Part shown: in pieces, positions 24,079 to 32,493 of the stretch
Layout: each line of letters begins with the position of its first letter
Position numbering within the stretch: the first letter of the stretch is position 1
Assembly (NCBI GenBank): GCA_013391385.1
Contig: JACBFI010000001.1
Coordinates: forward strand, 223,961-267,042
Origin: Sediminibacterium sp. Gen4
Lineage (GTDB): Bacteria > Bacteroidota > Bacteroidia > Chitinophagales > Chitinophagaceae
Direction of reading: 5' to 3'
DNA length: 43,082 nt
Notes under the pieces: model-generated
The model's input: the letters and a program-made list of their open reading frames with translations, nothing else
Told to the model about the DNA's origin: nothing
The model's database searches: none
Program-made: the position numbers and the translations under genes

Positions 24079-25089
24079 TTATGCTTCATTCGTAGCCCTG
24101 GCTTCTGCCACTTTGGCCCTGATCTTGGCTTCAATTTCGTTAGCGAGTTCGGGGTTATCATGCAGTAATGTTTTTACCGCATCTCGACCCTGACCCAGTT
24201 TATTGCTCTCATAGCTGAACCAGCTACCGCTTTTTTGTACGATGCCAAGTTCAACGCCCATATCAATGATCTCTCCCATTTTACTGATACCGCCACCAAA
24301 AATGATATCGAATTCGGCTGCGCGGAATGGGGGAGCTACTTTATTTTTTACAACCTTTACTTTCACGCGGTTACCCACGGCTTCATCACCATCTTTGATC
24401 TGCGTCATTCTACGGATATCCAGACGAACCGATGCATAGAATTTTAATGCATTACCGCCGGTGGTGGTTTCCGGATTACCGAACATGACACCAATTTTTT
24501 CACGCAGCTGATTGATGAAAATGCAGACGGTATTGGTTTTATTAATTGTTGCGGTTAATTTTCTCAATGCCTGACTCATCAAACGAGCTTGCAGACCCAT
24601 TTTGCTATCGCCCATTTCGCCCTCCAATTCACCTTTTGGAACCAATGCGGCAACAGAGTCAATTACGACTACATCCAATGCTCCGGAGAGAATCAAGCGA
24701 TCTGCGATCTCTAATGCCTGCTCGCCATAATCCGGTTGAGAGATCAACAGATTATCTACATCTACACCCAATTTCTGCGCATAGCTGCTATCAAATGCGT
24801 GTTCCGCATCAATGATGGCACACATGCCTCCTTTTTTTTGCGCTTCGGCAATAACGTGTATAGCAACCGTTGTTTTACCGGATGATTCCGGTCCATATAT
24901 TTCGACGATCCTTCCTTTAGGTAATCCACCAACGCCTAGCGCCGTATCCAGACCGATGGAGCCCGTGGAGATCACTTCCATCGCATCCTGCGTGCGTTCG
25001 TTCATCATCATCACACTTCCTTTTCCAAAATCCTTATCGATCTTGTCGATCGTCAGCTTCAGCGCTTTTAATTTTTCTGCGTTACTCAT
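24079..25089 (-). CDS. recA: Recombinase RecA
   Basis: 336 residues. Central strand-exchange ATPase and SOS coprotease. Seen: N-terminal [20 protein letters not shown], Walker [19 protein letters not shown], Walker [11 protein letters not shown], the L1/L2 DNA-binding region around [16 protein letters not shown] and [20 protein letters not shown], and C-terminal domain [20 protein letters not shown]. The C-terminal tail is short and acidic-poor ([12 protein letters not shown]), as in many Bacteroidota. The gene is alone between two terminators or gaps. I see no LexA-type box that I could support upstream. Confidence 0.99.
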   Translation of the reverse strand: MSNAEKLKALKLTIDKIDKDFGKGSVMMMNERTQDAMEVISTGSIGLDTALGVGGLPKGRIVEIYGPESSGKTTVAIHVIAEAQKKGGMCAIIDAEHAFDSSYAQKLGVDVDNLLISQPDYGEQALEIADRLILSGALDVVVIDSVAALVPKGELEGEMGDSKMGLQARLMSQALRKLTATINKTNTVCIFINQLREKIGVMFGNPETTTGGNALKFYASVRLDIRRMTQIKDGDEAVGNRVKVKVVKNKVAPPFRAAEFDIIFGGGISKMGEIIDMGVELGIVQKSGSWFSYESNKLGQGRDAVKTLLHDNPELANEIEAKIRAKVAEARATNEA

Positions 25090-25324
25090 GGTTTTTTGTT
25101 TTTTGAGATAAATGGGATTGTAAAAATAATCCTTTTTTTGAATTAAACTAATTTTTTTAGTAAAATTTAGCTAATTCATTTAGTTGAACCCGTTTTCTCC
25201 TTGTGAGGACATAAAAGTAGGGGTTTCGGTTCTTGCTGTTATAGCGTATTTATACGCATTTTTCTGACAATGCGCGCGTGTTGCTAATGGGCTCAAGCAA
25301 CAATATAACTTGAGGCTTGTAATA

Positions 25325-25556
25325 GGCCGCTGATTTTCATGATCATCATGATTTACGCGGATTGGATGGTGCTTGTAGCTTGCCGCCTGAAGCTTACAGC
25401 TAATAAGTATTCGGCATATTCTCATCCACACAAATAATATGGGCCGCAGATTTTCATGATCATCATGATTTACGCGGATTGGATGGTGCTTGTAGCTTGG
25501 GGCCTGAAGCTTGCCGCTAATAAGTATTCGTCATATCCTCATCCACACAAATAATA
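25325..25556. repeat. Tandem duplication, period 117 bp, two copies
   Basis: Copies at about 25325-25439 and 25442-25556 are alike except for roughly ten differences, mostly in one short patch. The second copy includes the last 13 codons of the ChaN-like gene, so the first is a duplicate of that gene end plus about 70 bases of its downstream sequence. Both copies contain a palindrome-rich stretch (TCATGATCATCATGA flanked by CCGC/GCGG on the minus strand) able to fold into a hairpin. The rest of the gap 25090-25324 is A/T-rich and shows nothing else recognised. Confidence 0.85.
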
Positions 25557-26367
25557 AAATCAGCTTTTCCGATGTGTTCTTTATCGAGTTGATGAATATT
25601 CTTTTGTGATACCGTACTAATGGTTACGATTTTCAAAGATGGATTTTGTTTTTTCAGGTACCAATTGATGCCATCATAATAATCGGAATGATACGCGCCA
25701 TTATAATGAATCAGTAATGTTCCGGGACGATGGTACTTCAATATAAAAAAGCCATGGTCGCATCTTTCAACGCTTGTGCTTTGGGTAAATTTTCACCGCC
25801 ATGTCCACCCATCATTTCGATCATTTTTTTGTAGCCGGGTAATTCTGCATCATAAGCAATGGGCAAGGGGGCCATCCATGTTTTTTCTTTGGCAGATATC
25901 GTATCCAATACTGCAAATCCACCCCTCGACACCATCGATGCATATCTTCTCGGAACATTGGTAGCAGCAAACGCAATTTTATTTTCTTTCGCAAAATTCA
26001 CCAATGGGGCATAATCTGTTGGATAGTTTTTCCAGAGTCTGGCCATCGAATCCAATTGTTTTTGTTTGATGGTACCGGCCAAGTATAAATCAAGCGCTTC
26101 CTGATTGTCTTGTTCAAACATTTCCGCCCCTAAGACAAGCTCTCTTTTTTCTTTTAGGTCTTTGGTCACTTCCAATTGCAGCCAGTGTGCGATAGCATTG
26201 TTGTGGTATTCACCAAAGAGCAACACATCTTTATCGGTTAATCGCTTCAGCATTTTTTCATAGCTGAGTTTTTTCCCTTTCGCATCATACAATACATAAG
26301 GCTGCTTTTTTTGTGCGAATAGAGAAAGAGAAAGCAAGAGTGTTGTTATCAAAAAAATGTGCTTCAT
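25517..26367 (-). pseudogene. ChaN-like lipoprotein-family gene split by a frameshift at TTTTTTA
   Basis: ChaN (Tiki superfamily, haem-binding in the studied member) is shown by DVLLFGEYHNNAIAHWL and LGAEMFEQDNQEALDLYLAG, a signal peptide (MKHIFLITTLLLSLSLFA), and a second part DYYDGINWYLKKQNPSLKIV plus ISTVSQKNIHQLD. The first reading frame stops at 25738 (MAFLY then stop); the next frame goes on from ILKYHRPGTLLIHYNG to a natural end at 25517. The switch point, minus strand 25750-25744, is T TTT TTA, the classical -1 slippery heptamer; slipping back one base gives one continuous protein of about 280 residues. Either a one-base loss in the T run or recoding. No independent ATG exists for the second part. 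Start chosen at the ATG of the signal peptide. Confidence 0.8.
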
Positions 26368-26390
26368 ACCATGCAATGTAAACAAAAACC

Positions 26391-26466
26391 CTGTGCCGTA
26401 CTCCGTTCCTCTGTGGCAAAAAAACCACGGAGATACACAGAGTACGGCACAGAGTTGCGCAGAGGC
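26391..26466. repeat. Dispersed CTCTGTGG/CCACAGAG inverted repeat, copy
   Basis: Outer arms GTGCCGTACTC and GAGTACGGCAC, inner arms CTCTGTGG and CCACGGAG around an A-rich loop. It fills the gap between the ChaN-like gene and the DoxX-like gene. Confidence 0.75.
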
Positions 26467-26467
26467 T

Positions 26468-27757
26468 TTAGCGATTGTATTCGCTTCGCCAGTGGAATTG
26501 CTTTTCGGCGAGGCGATATTGTTTGTTGGTTCGTTTGAGTCTTACAAAAACCGTGTCTCCTTTCACAGGACCACGTAAAAGAATAGTGCCACTATCGGGT
26601 ATAGAATATTTGAGTGTAAACAAACTATCTGATTGTTTGCCGGCCCACCTGAACTCGATCTGTTGTTGGGTACTGTCTACAAAATAGCCGAAATAAGACC
26701 TTCCATAAGCCTTTCTGAACAAAGTATCTGAACTGATCATGCTGCCCGTGATTCCGGGTTGTAGAATGAATTGGGTCCATCGTGTTGAGTCTCCAACAAT
26801 TGCCGGAATGGTATCCTTATTGATCACAAAATCAGCTACATCATAAATACCGGAACGAATGGGTTTTTGATCACTTGTATTTTGCATATCAACATAGCGC
26901 TGATAGTTGAAATAAGTGGGAACGATAATAATAAGGATCACAAATAAACCCTTCAATACATAACGAGTGACGCGCTGCCATTTTTTGGTAATCGTTATCT
27001 CATATAAACTACTTATTGGCGCAGTTTGATTGAATACAAAAAACGAGAGTATTCTTTTATATTCCTGCAACACCAGAAAAAGAGACATCACTACAAGATG
27101 TGTAGAAAATAGCTTTACCGGAATATCATAGCTATAGTTCATCGCCATTACATTGGTAAATACTGCCAGCGATACCATGGCGCCCAGTGTAACCGTTTTT
27201 CGATTGAATAATAATAATCCGGCGAACACTTCTGCTACTCCGGAAAAAACCTGATAGGGTGTAGAATAACCAATAAACATCCATGAAAAACGCATCGGCA
27301 AATATTCTCCTAGGGGTGTAGCGAGTTGACTCAAAGAAGGAAATATCATTTGCAATGCAAAAATCTTGATGATACCATAACCAAAACAAGTCATGGCTAC
27401 TTGGTAACGAACGACTGTTACCAATAAATAATTCCAGCGTGGGTACGCTGATTTATTTCTGTCTACCAACGACCATATTGCTGCTGCTATCAGAGAAAAT
27501 AATGTAAAGAACCAGAGATGTGTCCAAGCCCAAGATGTATCGCCACTTCCATTGAGTGGCACTAGCTCTTTGTATACTTTGAATATAAATCTATTTGCAA
27601 ACTGAACGAGCTGATCTTGCAGCCAATACCAGGGAACCGTGACTTCTGCTACATATGGAATGTTCTCCAGCCATGTCCATGGGGCAATCGAGATCATCAA
27701 ATAGATAAAGAAAAAACGGAAGAGGAATTTTTGTGTGAAGCTCCAGCTGGTATTCAT
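26468..27757 (-). CDS. Integral membrane protein, DoxX-like
   Basis: 429 residues with about eight hydrophobic segments (FLFRFFFIYLMISIAPWTW, WFFTLFSLIAAAIWSLV, YQVAMTCFGYGIIKIFALQM, GVAEVFAGLLLFNRKTVTLG, GAMVSLAVFTNVMAMNYSYD, LVVMSLFLVLQEYKRIL, YVLKGLFVILIIIVP). The fourth segment with VAEVFAGLLLFNRKTVTLGA is the part most like DoxX/SURF4-type proteins. The C-terminal ~130 residues are soluble and beta-rich (WTQFILQPGITGSMISSD, GTILLRGPVKGDTVFVRLK). Function unknown. Alone in a gap with repeats on both sides. Confidence 0.65.
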   Translation of the reverse strand: MNTSWSFTQKFLFRFFFIYLMISIAPWTWLENIPYVAEVTVPWYWLQDQLVQFANRFIFKVYKELVPLNGSGDTSWAWTHLWFFTLFSLIAAAIWSLVDRNKSAYPRWNYLLVTVVRYQVAMTCFGYGIIKIFALQMIFPSLSQLATPLGEYLPMRFSWMFIGYSTPYQVFSGVAEVFAGLLLFNRKTVTLGAMVSLAVFTNVMAMNYSYDIPVKLFSTHLVVMSLFLVLQEYKRILSFFVFNQTAPISSLYEITITKKWQRVTRYVLKGLFVILIIIVPTYFNYQRYVDMQNTSDQKPIRSGIYDVADFVINKDTIPAIVGDSTRWTQFILQPGITGSMISSDTLFRKAYGRSYFGYFVDSTQQQIEFRWAGKQSDSLFTLKYSIPDSGTILLRGPVKGDTVFVRLKRTNKQYRLAEKQFHWRSEYNR

Positions 27758-27789
27758 ACGCGTTGGTTGGTTGGTTGTATGAATTTAAT

Positions 27790-27823
27790 AAAAAAGGCGG
27801 AGGATGTTTTACTATCCTCCGCC
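27790..27823 (-). terminator. Rho-independent terminator after the gamma-glutamyltransferase gene
   Basis: Perfect 10-bp stem (GGCGGAGGAT and ATCCTCCGCC, 8-base loop) followed on the minus strand by six T. It lies about 50 bases after the stop at 27874. Confidence 0.9.
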
Positions 27824-27836
27824 TCTTGTTTATTTA

Positions 27837-27866
27837 TTGCCACAGAGGGCACAGAAAATCACTGAA
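27837..27866. repeat. Dispersed CCACAGAG repeat, half copy
   Basis: TTGCCACAGAGGGCACAGAAAA, the single right arm of the repeat family, lies between the terminator and the gamma-glutamyltransferase stop codon. Confidence 0.6.
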
Positions 27867-27873
27867 AAAGATA

Positions 27874-29760
27874 TTACCAACCGATTCCATAATCTTCTCC
27901 ATGATTGCTGCTGCCTCCCCAGAAACTACCATGTCTCCAATCAAACCAAATCGCATTGATGGGGCCGCTGGTGCGGTCTTCGAAACTGAGTGTATAGCCC
28001 ATGCTACGCAATTCTTTTCTTACCCAATCCGGAGTATTACTATGTAATAAAAGATTTCCTGCCCGCGGTGCACGGTCTGATGTTTTATTACCGCCAAGCG
28101 ATAACCACAATTGATTGGTGTTGATGTTTGCTGCTTCACTCGCTTCTTGTACGGTCATTCCAAACTCAACCATATTCAGGAAAAACTGTAAAAGGTTTTG
28201 ATCTTGCGTATCTCCTCCCTGTACCGCAAATGATAGCCATGGTTTTCCATCTTTCAGTGCCATAGATGGGGTGAGTGTTACACGCGGTCTTTTTCCCGGT
28301 GCTACTACATTGAATGGATTGATCGTTGAATCCAATACAAAACTCTGCATGCGTTGACTCATGCCTACTCCTGTTCTACCGGCAATACATGCCGGCAACC
28401 ATCCGCCACTCGGTGTAATAGAAACAACCCATCCTTCTTTATCAGCTGCTTCTACCGATGTTGTTCCCATCCATAAGGCTTCTTTGTATTCGGCATCATT
28501 CAACATCGCTGTTTGTCTTTGATCATGTGTGGGAGCAAAGCCTCTTTTACTACTGGTATCTTTCACATCATATCCTCTGCTCTTTAATAAACCGATATAC
28601 GGATTTGTTTTTCCTTCAAATGGATAAGGATCTCCCGGACCCGCATTCGCATCGTTTCTATCCATACGCATTTGCGCAGATCTTTGTTTTGCATAGGCTT
28701 TGCTCAACAACCCCTTCATGGGTTCTTCCGGAGGAAAATAAGAATCGCCATAATAAAAGTCTCTGTCTGCAAAACTTAAGTTCATCGCCTGATAAATGGT
28801 GTGTATGTAACGAGCAGAATTATATCCCATACTCTTCAGATCAAAATTTTCTAAGATGTTCAAAGCCTGCAACAAAACCGGACCCTGTGTCCACTGTTTT
28901 AATTTGTACACTTCAATGCCTTTGTAATTGGTTTGAAGCGGTTCTTCTTCGATGGGTTTCCAATTGGCGAGATCTGCTTTGGTGATGAGTCCGCCCTGCT
29001 CTTGTGCTCCTCTCACAAACTCATCCGCAATATCTCCTTTATAAAAACGATCGTATGCTGCATAGATCGCTTCTTTTCTACTTTTGCCCGCTTTCAGTGC
29101 ATTCTGTTCTGCTTCCACCATTTTAGTGAGTGTGTTCAATAAATCTTTTTGTACAAATATTTCTCCGGCCTCGGGTGCTTCTCTTTTTTCTCCCGGATGT
29201 GTTAAAAAAACTTGCTTACTATACGGCCATTGTTTGATCTGTTCTTTTCCTCTCTCTATACTATTCGCTGTTTGTGCTTCAATCGGATAACCGGCTGCCA
29301 GATCCATTGCCGGCGCTAATACCTCTTTCAAACTCATGGTACCATACTCTGCCAACATATAACAAATTCCTCCAGGAGTACCTGGTGTTGTAGCCGCTAA
29401 CGGACCATATTGTGGCGGAAAATTCATTCCCTTACTTTTAAAAAACTCAGGCGTTGCTCCCGTTGGTGCTACACCCATGGCATTGATGGCAATTACTTTT
29501 TTTGTTTTGGGATTGTATATCAGTGCTTGTGTTTCTCCTCCCCAACTCAATACATCCCACATGGTACAAGTAGCGGCCAACATGGCACAAGATGCATCTA
29601 CTGCATTTCCTCCTTTTTGAAAAATCATCGATCCTGCAGTTGCTGCCAATGGTTTACCGGTGATGGCCATCCAGTTTTTTCCATGTAAGGGGGGCTTCTG
29701 TGTTTGTTGTGCAAAAGAAAAAGACGAAATAAAAAGAGTGGCAAACAGAAATTTTTTCAT
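27874..29760 (-). CDS. ggt: Gamma-glutamyltransferase family protein, exported
   Basis: 628 residues from the ATG at 29760, which begins the signal peptide MKKFLFATLFISSFSFAQ; an upstream in-frame ATG at 29790 adds a leader without function. The large subunit starts with MAITGKPLAATAGSMIFQKG and GGNAVDASCAMLAATCTMWD; the self-cleavage site with the catalytic Thr is MGTTSVEAADKEGWVVSITP, and the small subunit follows (SGGWLPACIAGRTGVGMSQR, PRVTLTPSMALKDGKPWLSF, VQGGDTQDQNLLQFFLNM). Bacteroidota carry this variant (TTS, not TTH) that may cleave other gamma-glutamyl or cephalosporin-like amides. Works in the periplasm. Monocistronic, ended by a strong terminator. Confidence 0.92.
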   Translation of the reverse strand: MKKFLFATLFISSFSFAQQTQKPPLHGKNWMAITGKPLAATAGSMIFQKGGNAVDASCAMLAATCTMWDVLSWGGETQALIYNPKTKKVIAINAMGVAPTGATPEFFKSKGMNFPPQYGPLAATTPGTPGGICYMLAEYGTMSLKEVLAPAMDLAAGYPIEAQTANSIERGKEQIKQWPYSKQVFLTHPGEKREAPEAGEIFVQKDLLNTLTKMVEAEQNALKAGKSRKEAIYAAYDRFYKGDIADEFVRGAQEQGGLITKADLANWKPIEEEPLQTNYKGIEVYKLKQWTQGPVLLQALNILENFDLKSMGYNSARYIHTIYQAMNLSFADRDFYYGDSYFPPEEPMKGLLSKAYAKQRSAQMRMDRNDANAGPGDPYPFEGKTNPYIGLLKSRGYDVKDTSSKRGFAPTHDQRQTAMLNDAEYKEALWMGTTSVEAADKEGWVVSITPSGGWLPACIAGRTGVGMSQRMQSFVLDSTINPFNVVAPGKRPRVTLTPSMALKDGKPWLSFAVQGGDTQDQNLLQFFLNMVEFGMTVQEASEAANINTNQLWLSLGGNKTSDRAPRAGNLLLHSNTPDWVRKELRSMGYTLSFEDRTSGPINAIWFDWRHGSFWGGSSNHGEDYGIGW

Positions 29761-29791
29761 GTGTAAATATTGATGCATAAATATAAGCATA

Positions 29792-29879
29792 TCCTCTGTG
29801 CAACTCTGTGCCGCACTCTGTGAATCTCAGTGGTTTTAACCACAGAGGTAAAGGAGTTTGACGCAGAGTTGCACAGAGG
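29792..29879. repeat. Dispersed CTCTGTGG/CCACAGAG inverted repeat, largest copy
   Basis: Outer arms CCTCTGTGCAACTCTG and CAGAGTTGCACAGAGG are perfectly complementary over 16 bases, with an inner palindrome around CAGTGGTTTTAACCACAGA. It sits in the gap upstream of the ggt gene and downstream of the DinB-like gene. Confidence 0.85.
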
Positions 29880-29933
29880 GGTTTACTAATAGAAAAATCA
29901 ACTTCGAAATTGAACATTCATTATTCAATATTC

Positions 29934-30764
29934 CTACGCCATCACTGCCAACATAGACAACAAATGCTCTCCCGCCTCCTTGTTTCCCTGTGCCTTTATT
30001 CTTGCGTCTTCCCTCCTGATTCCTTTAGTAAACAGACGCCAGGCAATTTCTCCATCGATGGTGATTAAATTTTCTGCAACAGGAACATCTTCTACTTGTA
30101 ACCATTGCTGTCCATCATGCAATAAATGCCAGGTACCACCGGCTTCGCCTGTGATTTCAAATGATAAGAGTTCTCCCTTTGTTCCCGGAAAATTTTTATA
30201 ATGATGTGGCAGTGCTCGCATCGATGTATCTAAATGAGGATAATAAAATTCTCGAGCGTATAATTCTTTTTCTTTTCCAACAGCGAGTCTGATCTGTTGT
30301 TGGTGATGCCATTTCTCTGTATACTCTCTTGCCCAATGAAACCAATTCGCTGACTCTTGTTCTCCGGCCCATGCCACAGAAAACAAAGCCGGGGCAAAAG
30401 GATCAACAGTCTTCAGGTATTGAGCAACTTCATTATTGGTTTGTTTGAATAAATCCAACACCAATCTAGGACTCATTCTTTTCGCAGCAGTGATCCAGTC
30501 AGCATTTAATTCATTCAGATAATTCAATAAATCTTGATAACCATTGATGTTTTGCGGAGGAACTCCAAAATATCCATCTCTTTGAATCGATAATATTCTA
30601 ATATTTCCATCCAATAAATGCAATATCACATCTTCTACTTTCCACTTAGGTGCAATGGTTTGTTTTTTCCAATCTTCAGGAGACAATGTTTCGAGTAATT
30701 CAATCAATTGATGATCCAACGCAGGAATGCGATCAATGATTAATATCGGATCCGGAAATTTCAT
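29934..30764 (-). CDS. DinB / maleylpyruvate-isomerase-like metal-binding protein
   Basis: 276 residues, no signal peptide. N-terminal ~170 residues match the maleylpyruvate isomerase N-terminal fold of the DinB superfamily: DHQLIELLETLSPEDWKKQT, WKVEDVILHLLDGNIRILS with the first metal His, and WAREYTEKWHHQQQIR with the other His residues, forming a three-His site. The C-terminal ~100 residues (LLSFEITGEAGGTWHLLHDG) resemble the small SCP2-like or MDMPI C-terminal domain. Known relatives use thiols such as mycothiol or bacillithiol as cofactor; actual reaction here unknown. Confidence 0.8.
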   Translation of the reverse strand: MKFPDPILIIDRIPALDHQLIELLETLSPEDWKKQTIAPKWKVEDVILHLLDGNIRILSIQRDGYFGVPPQNINGYQDLLNYLNELNADWITAAKRMSPRLVLDLFKQTNNEVAQYLKTVDPFAPALFSVAWAGEQESANWFHWAREYTEKWHHQQQIRLAVGKEKELYAREFYYPHLDTSMRALPHHYKNFPGTKGELLSFEITGEAGGTWHLLHDGQQWLQVEDVPVAENLITIDGEIAWRLFTKGIRREDARIKAQGNKEAGEHLLSMLAVMA

Positions 30765-30851
30765 GATAGAAAGGTAGGAAAACAGAGAAATAAGAAAGTT
30801 ATTAATGTATTTTCTCTGTTCTTTATTTCATGTTTCTTATTTCTCTGTTTA

Positions 30852-31859
30852 CTATCCTAGTAATCCAGCTGCTTTACTAATCTCCAGCATTCTATCCATC
30901 GGTTTTTTAGCAGCTAATCGCAATGTTTCATCCATCTTGATCTCAGGTTGCTCATACATCATACACAAGTATAATTTTTCCAGTGTATTTAGTTTCATGT
31001 GTGGACAATCATTGCAAGCACAGTTATTATTTGGCGGCGCAGGAATAAAGGTTTTGTTCGGACTTGCTTGTTGCATCTGATGAAGAATTCCTGTTTCAGT
31101 AGCAACGATATATTCCTGATTAGTATCTGTCTGAGAATATTTTAATAACTGTGTAGTACTTCCAATATAATCTGCCACCGCTAATATTGCTTCTTCACAT
31201 TCGGGGTGGGCGATCAGTTTTGCATTCGGGTGTCTAACCTTAAGTTTGGTAATCTTTTCTAAACTAAAGATCTCATGTACCATACAGGCGCCATTCCAGA
31301 GAACCATATCTCTTCCTGTCTTTTTAGCGAGATAGGCACCTAAATTTTTATCGGGAGCGAAAATGATTTTCTTGTCTTTGGGTACACTTTCAATGATCTT
31401 CTCTGCATTACCACTGGTACAAATGATATCAGACAGCGCTTTAATCTCTGCTGTGCAGTTGATATAGGAGATGACAATATGATCCGGGTATTTCTCTTTG
31501 AAGGCTTTAAATGGTCCCGCAGGGGCACTGTCGGCCAATGAACATCCTGCCTTTAGATCAGGCAAAAGCACTTTTTTGGTTGGATTCAGGATCTTGGCTG
31601 TTTCGGCCATGAAGTGTACTCCGGCAAAAACAATAAGATCGGCATTGGTTTCGCGGGCTTTTTGAGCAAGTCCCAGACTATCACCGATATAATCTGCCAC
31701 ATCCTGAATATCGGGCTCTTGGTAATAGTGGGCGAGTATGATGGCATTTTTTTCTTTCTTTAGTCGCTCAATCTCGGCAAAAATATCCAGACGCGCATCT
31801 ATTTCTATGTCCAGGAAACCTTTTTGTTGAATTTGTTCTTTCACTTCAGAAATGTTCAT
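30852..31859 (-). CDS. nadA: Quinolinate synthase A
   Basis: 335 residues; start at 31859 ([14 protein letters not shown]), two codons inside a slightly longer frame. Condenses iminoaspartate with dihydroxyacetone phosphate in NAD synthesis and carries a [4Fe-4S] cluster. Visible: [95 protein letters not shown], and the late Cys group [10 protein letters not shown]. The cluster Cys residues in GCSLAD, HPEC-type and CNDCPHM regions are present. nadB/nadC are not adjacent. Divergent from ppiD across a 634-base gap. Confidence 0.98.
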   Translation of the reverse strand: MNISEVKEQIQQKGFLDIEIDARLDIFAEIERLKKEKNAIILAHYYQEPDIQDVADYIGDSLGLAQKARETNADLIVFAGVHFMAETAKILNPTKKVLLPDLKAGCSLADSAPAGPFKAFKEKYPDHIVISYINCTAEIKALSDIICTSGNAEKIIESVPKDKKIIFAPDKNLGAYLAKKTGRDMVLWNGACMVHEIFSLEKITKLKVRHPNAKLIAHPECEEAILAVADYIGSTTQLLKYSQTDTNQEYIVATETGILHQMQQASPNKTFIPAPPNNNCACNDCPHMKLNTLEKLYLCMMYEQPEIKMDETLRLAAKKPMDRMLEISKAAGLLG

Positions 31860-31865
31860 AATCAA

Positions 31866-32493
31866 GGTAATATTATTTAATAATACTTATTTATATAAAA
31901 GACCTATTACTATTACGGGTGTGGATTTCGGGATAACTAATTTATCCCCACCGTGCAAAGTTAACCTGTACAGATGTATCCACAGGGAATTCACAGGTTT
32001 TTCCACGGCATAACATTCAGTTAATATTGAAAACATTGTATTTCAGTCACATCTGTGGAAAGAGGAATACACAATGTCCATTTTTCACAATCCACTTTTC
32101 TTCCACTGTTGGTTAAGGTGTGGTAAAATGAGCGGAATTTAGGATGTCTGGTCTCTGATGTCTGATTTGAGGGTATTTATTCGAGCTCTTTCCACATTTG
32201 AAAAGGCAAAAACCGGGGTTTTCCACTGAAAATGGAGCTTTTCAACAGAGGTGTGTGGATTATGTAGAATGTCTGATTTCTGATGTCGGATTTATAGTGG
32301 GGGTTATGATTTAGGAGATGCTGAAAAAATCAAAAACTCACAAATCAGAGATCAGACATCCGAAATAGCCTTCAGCCTTTGTCTGGCTTGCACCGAAAAG
32401 GGTTTTCCACAATTTGTTCAAATGCTTTAAACCCCTATTTTTGCCTCCCGCCACTGGGCGGATTTTATTTATTAGACCAATTTAAACTGTATT
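31866..32493. other. Candidate replication origin region (DnaA-box-like cluster)
   Basis: A 628-base gap without genes. It contains about ten sequences close to the DnaA box TTATCCACA: 31920-31928 (rc), TTATCCCCA 31942-31950, GTATCCACA 31976-31984, TTTTCCACG 31999-32007, rc CTTTCCACA 32054-32062, TTTTTCACA 32081-32089, CTTTCCACA 32188-32196, TTTTCCACT 32219-32227, rc TAATCCACA 32254-32262 and TTTTCCACA 32403-32411. An A/T-rich stretch at about 31866-31917 could unwind. Also present: a repeated and inverted GATGTCTGATTT-type motif at 32142-32169, 32268-32294 and 32341-32361. No dnaA gene is in the window; in this phylum the origin may be far from dnaA. Confidence 0.45.

Noticed and set aside
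25325-25556. CRISPR array
   Set aside because: Only two copies with a 117-base period and near-identity throughout; there is no repeat/spacer alternation and no cas gene in the window.
25517-25741. Separate small gene for the ChaN-like tail
   Set aside because: No ATG; only a TTG within the slippery site, and the protein part continues the ChaN fold directly.
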